A stretch of 51,230 nt of DNA from an uncultured Bacteroides sp. (lineage in GTDB: Bacteria; Bacteroidota; Bacteroidia; Bacteroidales; Bacteroidaceae), in assembly GCF_910578895.1 (NCBI RefSeq), contig NZ_CAJTSC010000001.1, forward strand, positions 54,073-105,302, read 5' to 3'. Below are positions 32,491 through 41,046 of the stretch, piece by piece. The number at the start of each line of letters is the position of its first letter. Positions within the stretch are counted from its first letter, which is position 1. Below the pieces are notes generated by a model. The model ran no database searches. It was not told the origin of the DNA and saw nothing but the letters and a program-made list of their open reading frames with translations. The position numbers were made by a program, and so were the translations under genes.

Positions 32491-34827
32491 ATGACAAAAA
32501 AAACATTATTGACACTGGTGATGACAGGCTATACCCTGCTTACCACCGCACAGCCTGCAAAACCAGCAATCGCCCGGGATGCAGAAATTGAAAACAAAGT
32601 AGAGACTTTACTGAAAAAGATGACACTGGAAGAGAAAGTAGGGCAGATGTGTGAACTGGCTATCGATGTCATCGCCAAACAGGGCGGAAATCCTTCCGAC
32701 GGATTCCAGATAGACGATGCGAAACTCGACAACGTAATCGGAAAATACAAAGTGGGCTCTATCCTGAATGTTCCCAACGGCATCGCCCAAACACCGGAAA
32801 AGTGGGAAGAGGTCATTCGGAAGATACAGGAAAAATCAATGCGTGAGATAGGTATCCCCTGCATCTACGGAGTGGACCAGATACACGGAACGACCTACAC
32901 ACAGGGCGGCACATTCTTTCCGCAAAACATAAACATGGCTGCCACCTTCAACCGGAAACTGGTTCGGGAAGGTGCACGTATCTCCGCGTATGAGACAAAA
33001 GCCGGAAGTATCCCCTGGACGTATGCGCCGGTGCTCGACCTGGCACGGGATGCCCGTTGGTCCCGCCACTGGGAGAACTTTGGCGAAGATTGCTACGTGA
33101 ATGCGGAAATGGGACGCGAAGCAGTGCTCGGTTTTCAGGGAGAAAATCCGAACCGGATAGGCAAACAGCATGTAGCGGCATGCCTTAAGCACTACATGGG
33201 CTATGGCGTACCCGTATCCGGCAAAGACCGTACCCCCTCTTCCATCACCGTGCAAGACATGCGCGAAAAGCACTTTACCCCCTTTCTTGAGTGTATCAAA
33301 GCGGGAGCGCTTTCCGTTATGGTAAATTCAGGTATGAACAACGGTCTCCCTTTCCACGCCAACTACGAACTGCTGACCGAATGGCTGAAACAAGATTTGC
33401 AATGGGACGGCGTCATCGTAACCGACTGGGCGGACATCAACAACCTCTACAGCCGCGACCACATTGCCGCCAGCAAGAAAGAGGCTGTCAAAATCGCCAT
33501 CAATGCCGGCATCGACATGTCTATGGTACCTTACGAAACAAGTTTCTGTACCTACCTAGCGGAACTGGTACAGGAAGGGGAAGTGCCGCTCACCCGCATT
33601 GACGATGCAGTGCGCCGCATCCTGCGTATGAAATTCCGTTTGGGACTGTTCGACATGCCGTTCTATAACCGCAAGGACTTCTCACGCTTCGGCAGCAGCG
33701 AACACGCAGCAGCAGCCCTTCTTGCCGCCGAAGAATCGCTGGTATTACTAAAAAACAAAGACAATATACTCCCGTTGCAGAAAGGCAAGAGGATATTGCT
33801 TACCGGTCCTAACGCCAACTCCATGCGCACACTGAACGGTGGCTGGTCTTACTCCTGGCAGGGCGACAAGGCAGACCAATGCGCAGAAGCCTATAATACC
33901 ATCCTCGAAGCCTTTACCAACAAGTTTGGCACAGACCACATCATCTACGAACCGGGCGTAACCTACAAAAAAGGAGGCAACTGGCAAGAAGAAAACATGC
34001 CCGAAATAGACAAAGCCGTAGCTGCCGCCGCCAGCGCCGACTACATCATTGCCTGCATCGGCGAGAACTCCTACTGCGAAACGCCCGGCAACCTAAACGA
34101 CCTGACGCTTTCGAAAAACCAGCTCGACTTAGTGAAAGCACTCTCCGAAACCGGAAAGCCCATTATCCTGATACTGAATGAAGGACGTCCGCGTGTCATC
34201 AACTCAATAGAACCTTTGGCAGATGCGGTAGTAGACATCATGCTTCCGGGCAATTACGGTGGTGACGCACTGGCAAACCTTCTGGCAGGAGAAGCAAACT
34301 TCAGCGGGAAAATGCCCTATACATATCCTAAAGACGTATGTTCGCTGAACACATACGATTACAAACCCTGTGAGCACATCGGCAGTCAGATGGAAGGCGC
34401 TTACAACTACGATGCACAAGTATCCTTCCAATGGGCTTTCGGCTACGGTTTAAGCTACACCACCTACGAATACAGCAACCTGAAAGTGGACAAAACGCAC
34501 TTCACAGCCAATGACATACTGACGTTTACCGTTGATGTGAAAAATACCGGCAACCGTATAGGCAAAGAGAGCGTCCTGCTATTCAGCAGCGACTTAGTCG
34601 CCTCGCTCACTCCCGACACCAGACGCCTGCGTGCTTTCGAGAAAATAGAACTGGCACCCGGAGAGACCAAGACCGTGACACTAAAACTGAAAGGTTCCGA
34701 CCTCGCCTTTGTAGGGTATGACGGCAAATGGATTTTGGAGAAAGGCGACTTCCGCATCCAAACAGGCAATCAAACCGTGAATGTCACCTGTGCGAATACC
34801 CACAAATGGGAAACGCCCAACAAATAA
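32491..34827 (+). CDS. GH3 beta-glucan exohydrolase-like enzyme, second PUL copy
   Basis: A 778-residue exported GH3 (signal peptide MTKKTLLTLVMTGYTLLTTA). Motifs are CIYGVDQIHGTTYTQGGTFFP, YAPVLDLARDARWSRHWENFGED, CLKHYMGYGVPVSGKDR and the nucleophile Asp312 in VIVTDWADI. The second domain has IGENSYCETPGNLNDL, in which Glu530 aligns by pattern with the acid/base of barley exo-beta-glucanase (YTE-x-KGD). A C-terminal fibronectin-III-like domain follows. This branch includes enzymes acting on beta-1,3, beta-1,4 and beta-1,6 glucosyl linkages, so beta-glucosidase activity is the likely role. It is the last gene of unit A, 43 bp after the GH18 gene and followed by a terminator hairpin. Confidence 0.92.
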   Translation: MTKKTLLTLVMTGYTLLTTAQPAKPAIARDAEIENKVETLLKKMTLEEKVGQMCELAIDVIAKQGGNPSDGFQIDDAKLDNVIGKYKVGSILNVPNGIAQTPEKWEEVIRKIQEKSMREIGIPCIYGVDQIHGTTYTQGGTFFPQNINMAATFNRKLVREGARISAYETKAGSIPWTYAPVLDLARDARWSRHWENFGEDCYVNAEMGREAVLGFQGENPNRIGKQHVAACLKHYMGYGVPVSGKDRTPSSITVQDMREKHFTPFLECIKAGALSVMVNSGMNNGLPFHANYELLTEWLKQDLQWDGVIVTDWADINNLYSRDHIAASKKEAVKIAINAGIDMSMVPYETSFCTYLAELVQEGEVPLTRIDDAVRRILRMKFRLGLFDMPFYNRKDFSRFGSSEHAAAALLAAEESLVLLKNKDNILPLQKGKRILLTGPNANSMRTLNGGWSYSWQGDKADQCAEAYNTILEAFTNKFGTDHIIYEPGVTYKKGGNWQEENMPEIDKAVAAAASADYIIACIGENSYCETPGNLNDLTLSKNQLDLVKALSETGKPIILILNEGRPRVINSIEPLADAVVDIMLPGNYGGDALANLLAGEANFSGKMPYTYPKDVCSLNTYDYKPCEHIGSQMEGAYNYDAQVSFQWAFGYGLSYTTYEYSNLKVDKTHFTANDILTFTVDVKNTGNRIGKESVLLFSSDLVASLTPDTRRLRAFEKIELAPGETKTVTLKLKGSDLAFVGYDGKWILEKGDFRIQTGNQTVNVTCANTHKWETPNK

Positions 34828-34863
34828 GGTACCGGTATACATATCTGCACTGAACAATCATAG

Positions 34864-34905
34864 AAAGACCGGAGTCGGAAACTTCCCGAACCGGTCTTTT
34901 CTATT
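34864..34905 (+). terminator. Terminator of PUL unit A
   Basis: AAAGACCGG (34864-34872) pairs with CCGGTCTTT (34891-34899), followed by TCTATTTA. It lies 36 bp after the second GH3 stop. Confidence 0.7.
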
Positions 34906-35102
34906 TACTCAAGAAATTTCTCATATATTCACAATACAGATATAGAATACATCTTGTGAATAATGAATGGTCAAATACCTTCTCTGCTTATATTTTGTAA
35001 CAGAAATAGCAAGAATCGGTAAGAAAATATTGTAAAAGCAACTTTTTTACGTAAAAGCTATCACTTTTTTGCAGCTTTTTTTTTCTAAAATTAGAAAATT
35101 AT

Positions 35103-35110
35103 TACTTTTG
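35103..35110 (+). promoter_or_regulatory. -7 box of the first susC-like gene
   Basis: TACTTTTG lies 53 bp before the ATG. No TTTG is found 19-21 bp upstream (the nearest is 31 bp away), as expected for a promoter that needs an activator. Confidence 0.6.
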
Positions 35111-35163
35111 CCGCAAATGATAATATTCGTTTAAAGAGAACGATTTATTAAAAAAAACAAGTA

Positions 35164-38100
35164 ATGAGAAAGAAAAGTTACAAAATTCGATTTGGTAGAG
35201 GGAAAACATGTCTTGTCTCCTTATCAATGGCATTTTGTCTGATGAACACCACACAGACATTTGCTACAGAGAATGGGAATGTAATTGCTTTGCAAAGTGT
35301 ACAACAAACCAACGGTATCAAAGGTCAGATTGTAGATGAAAACGGCGAGCCGATCATCGGCGCCAGTGTTTTGATAAAAGGAACCGGAACCGGTGTCAGT
35401 TCGGATTTGAACGGGCAATTCAGTCTACCTAACAACAGCCGTAAGGTAACCTTGCAGATTTCGTATATTGGATATATCACACAAGAAATAAGTGTAGAAA
35501 ACAACAAGCCGGTTCGTATCGTATTATGTCCGGATACACAAATGTTGGACGAGGTAGTCGTTACCGGTTACGGTACATTCAAGAAGTCCGCCTATGCCGG
35601 TTCAGCCTCTACGGTAAAGACCGCCGAATTGAAAGATGTGCCTGCTACCAGTTTCTCGGATTTGTTGCAAGGTGCAGCACCCGGTGTGCAGATGAGCAGC
35701 GGTTCCGGCCAGCCGGGTTCCGCCGTCTCACTGAACATCCGCGGTATGGGCTCATTCAATGCTTCCAACTCTCCGCTTTATGTAATTGACGGTGTACCCG
35801 TCATGTCCGGCAACGTTTCCGCCCTGGATACGGATGGCGGTTTTGACATCATGTCTACATTAAGCAATACGGATATTGAGAATATCACCGTAATCAAAGA
35901 TGCCGCCGCTGCTTCCATGTATGGTTCACGTGCCGCCAACGGTGTGATTTTGATTACCACCAAGAGCGGTAAGGCGGGCAAACCGCAAGTATCATTGAAA
36001 GCCGACTGGGGTTTCTCCGATTTCGCCATGGAATTCCGTCCTGTAATGAACGGGGCACAGCGTCGTGAGTACATCTACAACGGTTTGAAACGGGGACAAT
36101 TGCGCGACGGTGCTACAGAAGAAGAAGCCATTGCATACGCAGACAAGGAGATTGACGACTATGCCCCCATTCCCTGGAGCGGCTACACGGACTGGCACGA
36201 TGCCCTATTTAAAAAAGGTTCGCACCAGACGTACGAAGGTTCTATCTCAGGTGGTACAGACCGTATCAAATACTATACCTCCCTATCTTATCTCAAACAA
36301 GAGGGTATTACCCTTAACTCAGGTTTGGAACGTGTCAGCGGTCGCGTAAACGTAGACTACAAAGCTAATGACAAGTTGACTTTAGGCACCAAGATACTCT
36401 TCTCACAAGTCAATCAGGATGTCTATAGTGAAGGTACCACTTATACGGCTCCTTTCTATGCCTCGGTAAGTAAAGCCACCCCTTCCGATCCCATCTATGA
36501 TGAAGAAGGCAACTGGAACCGTCATTTCATAGACCTGAAAGACCGTAATCCGTTGCTCTCCATGATGTATGACTACAAACGAGAATATATTACCCGTCAC
36601 TTCAATACCGTTTACGGACAATACGAGTTCATTCCCAACCTTACGTTCAAAACCACGTTGAGTTACGATTACAATATAAATAAAGGCAAGGAATGGAGCG
36701 ACCCGCATACTTCCAACGGTGACGATGATAACGGTATCATGTATGCCAATATATACGAACGCAAGAAACTTGTATGGGCCAATCAACTTGCTTATGCCGT
36801 TACTATTGGCGAAAACCACAACTTGGATGCGTTGATTGGATATGAAATCGACGACCAAGCCCGTGAATACGTCAGTGGTGAAGCCATCGACTTTTCCAAT
36901 CCCAACAAGAATGCCTTGAGCAACGGTGCAACCGTTACTTCAGCCGGCGGCTCTGACGTACGTACACGTATGGTTTCTTACCTCGGCCGTATAAACTATG
37001 ACTATAAGAACAAATATTTCCTCGGCGGTAGTTTCCGTAGAGATGGCAGCTCACGTTTGGCAGCCGCCAACCGTTGGGGTAATTTCTGGTCGGTATCGGG
37101 AGCCTGGCGGGCCATTGAAGAAAATTTCATGGAACCGGTGAAAGACTGGTTGACCGATTTGAAGGTACGCGCCTCATACGGTGTGAACGGTACGTTGCCT
37201 TCCGACTACTACGGCTACCTAGGCTTGATGAGCGTATCTTCTTCTTACATGGGAAGTCCTGCTTATTCACTGTCGCAAATAGCCAACGACCGCCTCTCTT
37301 GGGAAACCAACCATAACTTCAACCTCGGTTTTGACTTCAGCTTCTGGAATCGCCTAAATGTAACGGTAGAATATTATACCCGTACAACAAAAGACCTGTT
37401 GATGGACTATCCCGTATCCATGACTACCGGTTTCAACAGTTATCTGTACAACATCGGTGAGGTGCAGAACAAGGGTGTGGAGTTGGAAATCACTTCCCGC
37501 AACTTCAGCACAAAGGATTTCACCTGGAACACTACGCTGAACCTGGCTCACAACAAGAACAAGATTACGACGCTGGACGGCATCCAAACTGAAATTCCAA
37601 GCGGCTCTCAAATCCGCAAGGTAGGCAATCCTTACCGCACATTCTACCTCATTGAATTTGCGGGAATCAATCCCGACAACGGTTCCCCGCTCTTCTATAC
37701 CAATAAGAAGGATGAAAACGGAAACTACATCAAGGAGATTACCGAAAATGCGGATAATGCCCAACGTATCCCCTACAAACATGCAGATCCTACCATCACC
37801 GGCGGTTTTTCCAACAGCCTGCGCTACAAATGGTTCGACCTCAACTTTATGTTCACTTACCAGTTTGGCGGGTACTCTTACGACAACTGGGCACAGAAGA
37901 CCGAACACAGCGGTTCGGAACTGGGATTGAACATTCCCATCTACTACCTGGATTCCTGGAAGAAACCGGGCGACATTACGCAGTACGAAGTATTTATCGA
38001 AGACCCTCAATATGCGATGAAGGACTATGCAACTACCCGCCGTGTACACAGCAGCGACTTTATCCGTCTGAAGAACCTGACTTTCGGCTTTGCATTACCT

Positions 38101-38277
38101 AAGAACTGGACCAAGAAAGCCGGTATGGAATACGTCCGTCTGTACGCTTCTGCCAACAACCTTTGGACATGGGCCAAACACGATTACTACGATCCGGAAG
38201 CCGTAAGCGGCGGTACAGCCATTTGGGGTACACCTCCTTTGAAAACTGTTACATTCGGTATCAATGTTAATTTCTAA
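35164..38277 (+). CDS. SusC-like TonB-dependent transporter, first pair
   Basis: A 1037-residue outer-membrane transporter that takes up oligosaccharides with its SusD-like lid, powered by TonB. A long basic signal sequence (about 1-37, ending in TFAT) precedes a carboxypeptidase-regulatory-like domain (IKGQIVDENGEPIIGASVLI, about 53-125), a TonB-box-like DEVVVTGYGT (about 129), a plug (VQMSSGSGQPGSAVSLNIRGMGS, SMYGSRAANGVILITTKSG) and a barrel ending in FGINVNF. No STN domain is present, so it does not signal to an anti-sigma factor. The SusD-like gene follows by 21 bp. It is the first gene of unit B. Confidence 0.95.
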   Translation: MRKKSYKIRFGRGKTCLVSLSMAFCLMNTTQTFATENGNVIALQSVQQTNGIKGQIVDENGEPIIGASVLIKGTGTGVSSDLNGQFSLPNNSRKVTLQISYIGYITQEISVENNKPVRIVLCPDTQMLDEVVVTGYGTFKKSAYAGSASTVKTAELKDVPATSFSDLLQGAAPGVQMSSGSGQPGSAVSLNIRGMGSFNASNSPLYVIDGVPVMSGNVSALDTDGGFDIMSTLSNTDIENITVIKDAAAASMYGSRAANGVILITTKSGKAGKPQVSLKADWGFSDFAMEFRPVMNGAQRREYIYNGLKRGQLRDGATEEEAIAYADKEIDDYAPIPWSGYTDWHDALFKKGSHQTYEGSISGGTDRIKYYTSLSYLKQEGITLNSGLERVSGRVNVDYKANDKLTLGTKILFSQVNQDVYSEGTTYTAPFYASVSKATPSDPIYDEEGNWNRHFIDLKDRNPLLSMMYDYKREYITRHFNTVYGQYEFIPNLTFKTTLSYDYNINKGKEWSDPHTSNGDDDNGIMYANIYERKKLVWANQLAYAVTIGENHNLDALIGYEIDDQAREYVSGEAIDFSNPNKNALSNGATVTSAGGSDVRTRMVSYLGRINYDYKNKYFLGGSFRRDGSSRLAAANRWGNFWSVSGAWRAIEENFMEPVKDWLTDLKVRASYGVNGTLPSDYYGYLGLMSVSSSYMGSPAYSLSQIANDRLSWETNHNFNLGFDFSFWNRLNVTVEYYTRTTKDLLMDYPVSMTTGFNSYLYNIGEVQNKGVELEITSRNFSTKDFTWNTTLNLAHNKNKITTLDGIQTEIPSGSQIRKVGNPYRTFYLIEFAGINPDNGSPLFYTNKKDENGNYIKEITENADNAQRIPYKHADPTITGGFSNSLRYKWFDLNFMFTYQFGGYSYDNWAQKTEHSGSELGLNIPIYYLDSWKKPGDITQYEVFIEDPQYAMKDYATTRRVHSSDFIRLKNLTFGFALPKNWTKKAGMEYVRLYASANNLWTWAKHDYYDPEAVSGGTAIWGTPPLKTVTFGINVNF

Positions 38278-38298
38278 ATCACAAAACGACTTTAAAGT

Positions 38299-39774
38299 AT
38301 GAAGAATTTTAGTAAATACATCATAATGGGAGCTATCCTGCTGGCGGGTAGTTCGTGCGGAGACGGTTGGCTTAACCTCGAATCCTCCACATCGGTCAGC
38401 ACTGATGGAGCCATCAAGGAGTTGAAAGACGTAAATCTTGCTCTAAATGGAATTTACAGCACTATGCAAAGTTCATCAGCCTATACGGGACGCCTGGTTT
38501 ATTACGGCGACGCCACAGGCGATGATATGCAAGCTGTCAGTACAACCAAGCGTACCGGCGATGCCTATACGTTCGGTTTTACAAAAGACAATTCCCCCTC
38601 CAGCTATTGGGCATATCCCTACAAGATGATTACCATGTGTAATATTATTCTGACCCAGATTGACAAACTTAAAATCAATGAAGCCGATACAGAACTGCGA
38701 GACGCTTATAAAGGTGAAGCCCTGGCATTGAGAGGCATGTTTCTCTTTGATTTGACCCGTCTCTACGGCTATCCGTACAAGAAAGACAATGGTGCTTCGC
38801 TGGGTGCGCCTGTTGTGACTGAAGTATTGAAGGAAAGTGCAAAACCTTCACGCAAAACCGTAGCCGAGTGCTACAACCAAGTAATCGAAGACTTGAAAAG
38901 TGCTGCCACCCTGCTGGACAATGATGAAGGCAACAGCTATTACAAAGGGCACATCAACCGCTGGGGCGTCCTGACACTCCTGAGCCGCATATACCTTTAT
39001 CATGGCAACGATGCTTTGGCGTTACAGGCAGCGGAGGAAGCCATTAAAGGCGCCGAAGCCGAAGGGTATGCCCTGTGGACCAATGCAGAATATGCTACCG
39101 CCTGGAGCAATGATGCCAGCAAGTCTAAAAAAGGCGAAGTTCTCTTTGAAATCGTAAATACCACGGAAGAAGGTCCGGGTAAAGAATCTTTAGGCTATCT
39201 GCACAACGCCAATGGCTACAGCGACATTGCCGTAACCAGCAGTTTCTATGCCATGATGAAGGAAGACCCCGATGATGTGCGCAATCAGCTTTTTCGCCTG
39301 GACGGAAACAAATGGGCTTTTTTGTTCAAATACCAACCTCAAGCGGGCGAAACGATTGACAATGCCAATGTTCCTTTGCTCCGTCTCTCGGAGACTTACC
39401 TCAATGCAGCCGAAGCTGCCGTGAAGACAAACGATAACACAAAGGCGGTGAAGTATCTTGATGCTATCGTAAGCCGTGCCAACCCTGCCAATACGGTAGA
39501 AGGCACTAACGTGACACTGGAACGTGTAATGCTGGAACGCCGCAAAGAACTGGTAGGTGAAGGCCACCGCATGTATGATGCCTTACGCGATGGAGGCTAT
39601 GTGGAACGCCGCGATGTGGACTTGGGTGAAGAACTGACTACCAAACATCTCACTTTATCCGACCAGCAGAAGAAACGTTTCAATTGGGACTACTTCAAGT
39701 GTGTGCTTGCTGTGCCCAAGGCCGAACGTGACGCCAATCCCAACATCGCTCAAAATCCTGAATATGGCGAATAA
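38299..39774 (+). CDS. SusD-like glycan-binding lipoprotein, first pair
   Basis: A 491-residue lipoprotein: signal peptide MKNFSKYIIMGAILLAGSSC with acylated Cys20, followed by GDGWLNLES. It has the SusD/RagB alpha-helical pattern: NLALNGIYSTMQSS, EALALRGMFLFDLTRLYG (TPR-like core), NRWGVLTLLSRIYLY and LERVMLERRKELVGEGHRMYDAL, with NIAQNPEYGE at the end. It covers the SusC channel on the cell surface and binds the glycan. It is translated with the preceding SusC and the following phosphatase gene (18 bp downstream). Confidence 0.94.
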   Translation: MKNFSKYIIMGAILLAGSSCGDGWLNLESSTSVSTDGAIKELKDVNLALNGIYSTMQSSSAYTGRLVYYGDATGDDMQAVSTTKRTGDAYTFGFTKDNSPSSYWAYPYKMITMCNIILTQIDKLKINEADTELRDAYKGEALALRGMFLFDLTRLYGYPYKKDNGASLGAPVVTEVLKESAKPSRKTVAECYNQVIEDLKSAATLLDNDEGNSYYKGHINRWGVLTLLSRIYLYHGNDALALQAAEEAIKGAEAEGYALWTNAEYATAWSNDASKSKKGEVLFEIVNTTEEGPGKESLGYLHNANGYSDIAVTSSFYAMMKEDPDDVRNQLFRLDGNKWAFLFKYQPQAGETIDNANVPLLRLSETYLNAAEAAVKTNDNTKAVKYLDAIVSRANPANTVEGTNVTLERVMLERRKELVGEGHRMYDALRDGGYVERRDVDLGEELTTKHLTLSDQQKKRFNWDYFKCVLAVPKAERDANPNIAQNPEYGE

Positions 39775-39792
39775 AATCCCATTGAACAGTCT

Positions 39793-40947
39793 ATGAAAGT
39801 ATTCAGATATTATTCTCTCTTTTTGATACTCTGCCTGCTTGGCTCCGGTCTGCCGACCGGAGCACAAACGGCAGAGTTTTCCGTATCCGAAGACTCGCTC
39901 TTTGCCCCCGATGGTCCTTACATCCTGCATGAGCCGAACGGAGCGGCACAAATTATCTCAGTGGACCAACAAGGAAAAATCAAGCAAGAATGGCATGAGC
40001 GTTTGCCCGAAAAGTATAGCTTTGAGGTAACCTCACACAGCGGCAAACATGGTTTCCGCGTACAGCTACACTCCGTAAGCCGTCCGCAATGGAAGTACGA
40101 ACAGCCGGAGAAAATCTTTGTAATGTCCGACCCGCACGGCGATTTAGACTGCTTCGTCAGCCTGCTGCAAGGCAACGACATCATCGACCGGGAGTATCAC
40201 TGGACTTTCGGCCGCAACCAACTCGTGATTATCGGCGATGTATTCGACCGTGGCAATGATGTCCTCCCCATCTTTTGGCTCATTTATCAGTTGGAAGAAG
40301 AAGCACGTTGTGTCGGTGGTAACGTCACCTTTTTGCTGGGTAACCACGAACCCATGATATTGATGAACGACCTGCGATATGTTACCCAAAAATACCTCAC
40401 CCTTGCCGGCAAGTTGGGAATAGAGTACGGCACCCTCTTCAACCCGACATCCGAATTAGGACGCTGGCTCTGCACGCGCAATGCGATGCAGCAGACCGGT
40501 CATTACCTCTTTACCCATGCCGGGGTGAGCCGTGAGTTCTTGGAGCAAGATTTCGATATTCCGACAGTCAATGAACTGATCAGCCGTGGTCTTTACAAGA
40601 AGAAAGCCGAACGAAAAGCCCTTTCCCCGCAGGTCTATTTCCTATTCGGCAACCAAGGTCCTATCTGGTATCGTGGCATGGTACGCAAAGATGCCAAATA
40701 CAAGCCATTGGCTTCCGATACGTTAGACCTGATTCTGCAAAAATATGCGGTACAGCGCATCATCGTAGGCCATACAATCTTCGATGCTGTTTCTACTTTT
40801 TATGACGGCAGGGTAATAGGAGTCAACGTAGATAATGACGAAAATCGCGAAGCACGTCGCAGCCGCGGCATTCTCATCACAAACGACGGTATCTATGCTG
40901 TAGGCGATGAGGGAGTGATGCAAAAGCTATTGAACGAAGAACGGTAG
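39793..40947 (+). CDS. Exported calcineurin-type metallophosphatase in the PUL
   Basis: A 384-residue protein with a signal peptide (MKVFRYYSLFLILCLLGSGLP, then TGAQ). A metallophosphoesterase domain has the full metal-site series: DPHGD (113-117), GDVFDRG (148-154), GNHE (183-186), FTHAGVS and VGHTIFD. This is the phosphoprotein-phosphatase-like branch. It lies 18 bp after a SusD gene and before a GH3 gene, so it is probably co-transcribed. A job in removing phosphate from the glycan or from released sugars is plausible but unproven. A promoter-like -7 box after it may allow the next gene separate expression. Confidence 0.88.
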   Translation: MKVFRYYSLFLILCLLGSGLPTGAQTAEFSVSEDSLFAPDGPYILHEPNGAAQIISVDQQGKIKQEWHERLPEKYSFEVTSHSGKHGFRVQLHSVSRPQWKYEQPEKIFVMSDPHGDLDCFVSLLQGNDIIDREYHWTFGRNQLVIIGDVFDRGNDVLPIFWLIYQLEEEARCVGGNVTFLLGNHEPMILMNDLRYVTQKYLTLAGKLGIEYGTLFNPTSELGRWLCTRNAMQQTGHYLFTHAGVSREFLEQDFDIPTVNELISRGLYKKKAERKALSPQVYFLFGNQGPIWYRGMVRKDAKYKPLASDTLDLILQKYAVQRIIVGHTIFDAVSTFYDGRVIGVNVDNDENREARRSRGILITNDGIYAVGDEGVMQKLLNEER

Positions 40948-41008
40948 AATGTACGATAAGTACCCGTACTTCGGACTATTTTACCCTCTTCCTATCTTTA
41001 AAACGTCC

Positions 41009-41016
41009 TACCTTTG
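41009..41016 (+). promoter_or_regulatory. -7 box ahead of the third GH3 gene
   Basis: TACCTTTG lies 30 bp before the ATG at 41047. No good -33 is seen. It suggests an internal start within unit B. The TTG at 41014, which could open a longer frame, lies inside this box and is therefore unlikely to be the start codon. Confidence 0.5.
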
Positions 41017-41046
41017 GCATCCGAAGAAAATCATAAAAGAGATGCC

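Larger units (their letters stand above)
34828..35163. other. 336-bp gap between PUL units A and B
   Basis: It contains the unit A terminator (34864-34905) and, at its right end, a -7 box (35103-35110) for the SusC gene. The part between 34906 and 35100 is AT-rich with T-runs (35064-35070, 35076-35084) and shows no open frame or clear operator. Confidence 0.7.
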
